Of a stretch of 7,942 nt of DNA, positions 5,372-7,942 are shown in pieces. Position 1 is the stretch's first letter; each line of letters begins with the position of its first letter. The notes under the pieces were generated by a model. The model was not told where the DNA came from. It saw nothing but the letters and a program-made list of their open reading frames with translations, and made no database searches. The stretch covers positions 452-8,393 of the forward strand of contig DKWR01000002.1 in assembly GCA_002491825.1 (NCBI GenBank), given 5' to 3'. The position numbers were made by a program, and so were the translations under genes. Source of the stretch: Ruminococcaceae bacterium UBA7147. GTDB taxonomy: Bacteria > Bacillota > Clostridia > Oscillospirales > Acutalibacteraceae.

Positions 5372-5395
5372 GTAGGGACACGGCGTGCCGTGTCC
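5372..5395 (+). repeat. Palindromic dispersed repeat, GTAGGGA-hairpin family, copy 2
   Basis: GTAGGGACACGGC, GT, GCCGTGTCC: identical over 24 bases to the reverse complement of 3-26. Together with the composite elements it defines one family in which GTAGGGA is kept and the stem sequence varies. Confidence 0.85.
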
Positions 5396-5523
5396 GCAGT
5401 GGAAATCAAGCTTTATCGATTAAACTATAATTATAGAGGAAAATAAACCTTTCCGTAGTACATTGTTAAGACTAAAATTACACATATTGTATGAATATAA
5501 AAACAGCTTTTGATATTAATCAG
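5396..5523. other. AT-rich gene-free stretch
   Basis: No gene, hairpin terminator or convincing promoter is seen. The only structure is the 12-base perfect palindrome CTATAATTATAG at 5425-5436. Its first half with flank (TAAACTATAATT) also appears at 7903-7914 just before the last repeat, so it may mark a repeat flank. Confidence 0.4.
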
Positions 5524-5602
5524 TGTAGGGAACGGTCTTGACCGTTCCGATTACCCATAGGTTAGCTGTAAGCCTGCGGAACAGTCAAGACTGTTCCCTA
5601 CA
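5524..5602 (+). repeat. Composite 79-base inverted-repeat element, copy 2
   Basis: Same architecture as 1963-2042: TGTAGGGAAC at one end, GTTCCCTACA at the other, two self-palindromic ends and a middle containing GGTTAGCTGTAAGCCTGCGG. Compared with copy 1 the left palindrome carries the G/C variant and the right one the A/T variant, the reverse of copy 1. Both arms of each stem changed together. No coding capacity. Confidence 0.85.
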
Positions 5603-5677
5603 TTAATAAACTAAACATTACCGATATTACAACACAGATTCAGCAAACAAACTTATACATACAACACGCACTATTAC

Positions 5678-5720
5678 AAATTCGGAGCGCAGCGACCATT
5701 AATTACGCAATCCGCATTAA
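5678..5720 (-). repeat. Dispersed AT-rich repeat, copy 2
   Basis: On the minus strand TTAATGCGGATTGCGTAAT then TTAATGGTCGCTGCGCTCCG. Related to 1882-1916; this copy lacks the TCGGAAT insertion and carries instead a GCTGCGCTCCGAAT tail. It stands 51 bases past the spoIIID stop; no clear terminator lies between. Confidence 0.7.
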
Positions 5721-5771
5721 AAATTATCGTTTAGCTTACTACAAGGCATAACAATAATGCGTAACTTTGAA

Positions 5772-6044
5772 TTATTGCTCACTGTGCTCAAGTTGCTTTT
5801 CACGCAGATACTTGTTCTTTGTTGCTATTCCGCCACGTATATGACGTTCGCTTTTGTTTATGTCAAGAACCCGTCTTACCTCTCGGTAAAGCGCAGGGTT
5901 GAGCGTTTTCAGCCGTTGGCTTACGTCCTTGTGCACCGTACTTTTGCTGACGCCGAACTTCTTTGCGGTGCTCCTTACGGTAGCTCCGTTTTCTATTATG
6001 TACTCGCCCAGCATTGCTGCACGTTCTTCCACTATTCCTTTCAC
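5772..6044 (-). CDS. spoIIID: SpoIIID, mother-cell sporulation transcription regulator
   Basis: Small DNA-binding protein that activates and represses mother-cell genes between the sigma-E and sigma-K stages of endospore formation. The 90-residue product matches the known family length (about 80-95) and aligns along its whole length with Bacillus subtilis SpoIIID as I remember it. The helix-turn-helix spans about 22-45 (TVRSTAKKFGVSKSTVHKDV, recognition helix SKSTVHKD), followed by the signature NPAL-REVRRVLDINKSERHIRGG-ATKNKY (49-79), whose basic tail also contacts DNA. The start is GTG at 6044, supported by GGAGGG six bases upstream; no better ATG exists. It is divergent from the dockerin protein gene. 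Upstream, ATAGACAATA (6097-6088, minus) matches nine of ten positions of the SpoIIID site WWRRACARNY, compatible with self-regulation. I found no convincing sigma-E promoter. Confidence 0.96.
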   Translation of the reverse strand: MKGIVEERAAMLGEYIIENGATVRSTAKKFGVSKSTVHKDVSQRLKTLNPALYREVRRVLDINKSERHIRGGIATKNKYLREKQLEHSEQ

Positions 6045-6199
6045 AAGAAACCCTCCAATCGTCTTACTGATTTATATGCAGAGGATTTATTGTCTATTCA
6101 TTCGGTGTATTATGATTTGTTGCGATTACTGTACAATTTAACTGACTGTTTGTGAAAAAGCACAAAAATCATTCTAATATTTCTATTAATTTATTATAA

Positions 6200-6228
6200 T
6201 TGATTTGTGGTTTGACAAGTGTTATAAT
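6200..6228 (+). promoter_or_regulatory. Promoter of the dockerin transglutaminase gene
   Basis: TTGATT (6200-6205), a 17-base spacer and a perfect TATAAT (6223-6228) preceded by an extended -10 TGT. The predicted start near 6235 leaves a leader of about 16 bases holding the ribosome binding site. Confidence 0.75.
6211..6220 (+). promoter_or_regulatory. Possible SpoIIID binding site in the promoter spacer
   Basis: TTTGACAAGT fits the SpoIIID consensus WWRRACARNY at nine of ten positions and lies between the -35 and -10 of the promoter divergent from spoIIID. One-mismatch matches to such a short degenerate motif are common, so this is suggestive only. Confidence 0.25.
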
Positions 6229-6250
6229 TAGGGAGAAAAGAGGTGGTATT

Positions 6251-7735
6251 ATGAAAAAGTCAAGTAAATTACTTAAAAATTCAATCGTTTTTGTACTTGC
6301 TTTTATTATGGCGTTTTCGTCAATGACTTTTGCAATTTCTAATACCGCTTTTGCTGCCGAGATTGATTGTTCCTATATTACATACAATAAAGAGCTTTAT
6401 GACAGCAACAAGGAGCTGTGTGACAGGCTTGCCGAGGGTATGACTAATTTCAGCGAGCAGATTTATGTCGGTGATTTTCATATCAGTGACAAGGCGACTA
6501 TGCGATATATAATCAAGACTGTTATCAGAAAACACCCCGAACTGTTCTATGTTGACCCTACTCAATATATGCTTGGCTCGGACGGAACCTATATTGCTGT
6601 AATATGCCCGATTTATCTCTATGACACGCAAACGGCACAGAAAATGATTGACGATTTTAACGCTGAATGTGATAAATATCTTGAAAAAATTGACAGCAGT
6701 ATGACTGAATTTGAAAAGGCGGTTGTACTGCACGATGAGCTGGTGCTCAACTGCAAATACGTTGACGATAACGATTCACTTTATGTTTCTGCGCACGAGT
6801 CTATTGTAAACGGAAACGCAAACTGTCAGGGATACGCCGAGGCGTATTCTTATCTGCTGGCACGTGCCGGAGTGCACAGTGAAATTGTTGAATCTTCGGC
6901 TATGTATCATCTTTGGAACAAGGTGCGTATAAACGGTGTGTACTATAACGTTGACCTTACGTGGGACGACCCTATGCCCGATAAAAAAGGTCACGTATCG
7001 CACAAGTATTTCTTGCTCAGCGACAATGCAATAAGCAGCGGAAATGACGATATTTCAGCTCATTACGGCTTTGATTATGCTTATTATAAATCCTACAACG
7101 CAAAGTATGACAATTGTCTGTTCCGTGAATTTGACACACAGTTCTGCTTTGTTGACAACGACTGCTATGTGATTGACAACAAGTATCAGAGCCAATATGA
7201 AAGATGTCTGCTTAAATACAACACAAAAACCGATACGGCTCAAATTATCAAAAAGTTTGATTTCAGGTGGAAGTCAGGCGCAACAAGCTACTGGAAGGGC
7301 GGCTATATGAGCCTTGACGAGAACAACAGATTGTTGTACTTTAATTCTGCCGATTGCATCTACAGCTATGAAGTGGCTTCAAATACTATGAACGAGTTTG
7401 CTTCTGTTGACACTTCTTCGGGCAATTGCTACGGAATAAGAATAGCCGGCAACATCTTGTATTCGGCAGTTTCGGCAAGCCCGAATGTGGAACTTGTTAT
7501 GAAGTTTTCGGGTGAGTGTATTAAAAATACGTTTGTAACAACTCCAAGTGTCATACAAGGCGATGTGAATTGTGACGGAGTAGTTAATATTGTAGACGTT
7601 ACCGAGATTCAGAAGTATTCCACAGGAGGAGCAAAACTTACTGACGAACAGCTTGGAGTTGCAGACTATAACAATGACGGTATTGTAAATATAGTTGACG
7701 CAACAGAAATTCAAAAATTTATGGTTGGTTCATAA
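6251..7735 (+). CDS. Secreted transglutaminase-like protein with C-terminal type I dockerin
   Basis: Exported protein of 494 residues. The signal peptide is MKKSSKLLK plus a hydrophobic stretch with likely cleavage after AFAA (about residue 36). A transglutaminase/protease-like core spans about 40-260 with the cysteine-protease-type triad Cys192 (NCQGYAEAY), His220 (YHLWN) and Asp235 (NVDLTWDDP). Residues about 280-430 are beta-strand-rich, with repeated Y/F and short turns, possibly a propeller-like or binding module that I cannot name. The C-terminus (437-494) is a type I dockerin: two calcium-loop repeats, DVNCDGVVNIVDVTEIQKY and DYNNDGIVNIVDATEIQKF. Start ATG 6251 is chosen because AGGTGG precedes it and the signal peptide begins there; an in-frame ATG at 6200 lies inside the -35. 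Dockerins bind cohesins on scaffoldins, so it is probably displayed in a cellulosome-like complex. Whether the core cleaves or cross-links peptides is unknown. Confidence 0.93.
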   Translation: MKKSSKLLKNSIVFVLAFIMAFSSMTFAISNTAFAAEIDCSYITYNKELYDSNKELCDRLAEGMTNFSEQIYVGDFHISDKATMRYIIKTVIRKHPELFYVDPTQYMLGSDGTYIAVICPIYLYDTQTAQKMIDDFNAECDKYLEKIDSSMTEFEKAVVLHDELVLNCKYVDDNDSLYVSAHESIVNGNANCQGYAEAYSYLLARAGVHSEIVESSAMYHLWNKVRINGVYYNVDLTWDDPMPDKKGHVSHKYFLLSDNAISSGNDDISAHYGFDYAYYKSYNAKYDNCLFREFDTQFCFVDNDCYVIDNKYQSQYERCLLKYNTKTDTAQIIKKFDFRWKSGATSYWKGGYMSLDENNRLLYFNSADCIYSYEVASNTMNEFASVDTSSGNCYGIRIAGNILYSAVSASPNVELVMKFSGECIKNTFVTTPSVIQGDVNCDGVVNIVDVTEIQKYSTGGAKLTDEQLGVADYNNDGIVNIVDATEIQKFMVGS

Positions 7736-7805
7736 CAAAGGATTAAGGCTATTGAAAAAGCTGATGTCTGTGATATGAAATCAAGACCGTAACATAACGG
7801 CATCA

Positions 7806-7837
7806 AAGAAAGAACTGTGATTTTGCAGTTCTTTCTT
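7806..7837 (+). terminator. Rho-independent terminator of the dockerin protein gene
   Basis: Perfect 12-bp stem AAGAAAGAACTG / CAGTTCTTTCTT around an eight-base loop, 70 bases after the stop codon. The T-rich side of the stem itself acts as the tail, followed by GCTTATATT. Confidence 0.85.
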
Positions 7838-7915
7838 GCTTATATTAAAACTTCAGATTATCATTTTAATTGAGCTGATATTATCAGTTTGGTTTTGTAA
7901 GATAAACTATAATTT

Positions 7916-7942
7916 GCCGAGTGCCTCGGCGGGCAAATCGAG
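7916..7942 (+). repeat. Short hairpin plus GGGCAAATCGAG repeat, copy B, cut by the window edge
   Basis: GCCGAG-TGC-CTCGGC followed by GGGCAAATCGAG. The hairpin is close to that of copy A (1917-1931) with a paired change, and the tail equals that of copy C (5259-5270). The sequence probably continues beyond the window. Confidence 0.65.

Noticed and set aside
5097..5409. Minus-strand frames of 94 and 75 codons in the large spacer
   Set aside because: They run through the terminator, hairpins and two repeats, have no ribosome binding site, and read as translated structural DNA.
5757..6155. Plus-strand 132-codon frame
   Set aside because: It is antisense to spoIIID, which is a certain gene; composition is not protein-like and no start signal is present.
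6200..6250. Longer transglutaminase protein starting at 6200
   Set aside because: The ATG lies within the promoter -35 and would bury the signal peptide behind 17 residues; ATG 6251 has the ribosome binding site.
1..7942. tRNA, rRNA, riboswitch or phage genes
   Set aside because: No cloverleaf, rRNA-like or known aptamer sequence and no phage structural or integrase gene was seen on either strand.

Overview
The window looks like chromosome from a low-to-moderate G+C, endospore-forming gut Firmicute of the Ruminococcus / [Eubacterium] siraeum type (Oscillospiraceae). The evidence is a SpoIIID sporulation regulator, a Gram-positive LexA, a membrane-anchored HtrA protease, a secreted enzyme ending in a type I dockerin (a cellulosome-type docking module), strong AGGAGG-type ribosome binding sites, and intergenic spaces full of short palindromic repeats. 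This placement is an inference from gene content; no rRNA or tRNA gene is present to confirm it.

Layout, left to right: a palindromic repeat at the very edge (1-26); an HtrA serine protease gene on + (99-1877); a repeat-filled spacer (1882-2042); a DUF3089-type alpha/beta-hydrolase lipoprotein on + (2080-3135); a short spacer holding a shared terminator (3167-3196) and an unannotated minus-strand RNA unit (about 3163-3316); then, on -, a two-gene operon of lexA (4292-4882) followed by a second, unrelated hydrolase lipoprotein (3369-4286). An 889-base gene-free stretch (4883-5771) follows. It holds the lexA promoter and operator, a second candidate structured RNA ending in a strong terminator (about 5085-5241), and four dispersed repeats. 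spoIIID on - (5772-6044) and a dockerin-bearing transglutaminase-like protein on + (6251-7735) are divergent. The window ends in a terminator and the start of another repeat.

Most products act at or outside the cell envelope: membrane-anchored quality-control protease, two lipoprotein hydrolases, and a secreted transglutaminase fold. The two regulators are global ones, for the DNA-damage response and for mother-cell sporulation. lexA has a textbook-quality promoter whose -35 is overlapped by a near-palindromic LexA-box-like site, so it is probably autoregulated, and the hydrolase 5 bases downstream should be co-expressed with it.

The best candidates for something undescribed are the two small RNA units. 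The first (minus strand, 3316 to 3163) has a perfect consensus sigma-A promoter, two abutting 5' hairpins, a 7-base loop-to-downstream pseudoknot, a 36-base-period duplication presenting UCCU in each copy, and a 12-bp terminator. The second (plus strand, 5085 to 5241) has a plausible promoter, two hairpins, a possible 5-base pseudoknot, a single-stranded CCCUCC stretch complementary to Shine-Dalgarno sequences, and a 13-bp terminator. Neither matches an RNA family that I can name from memory.
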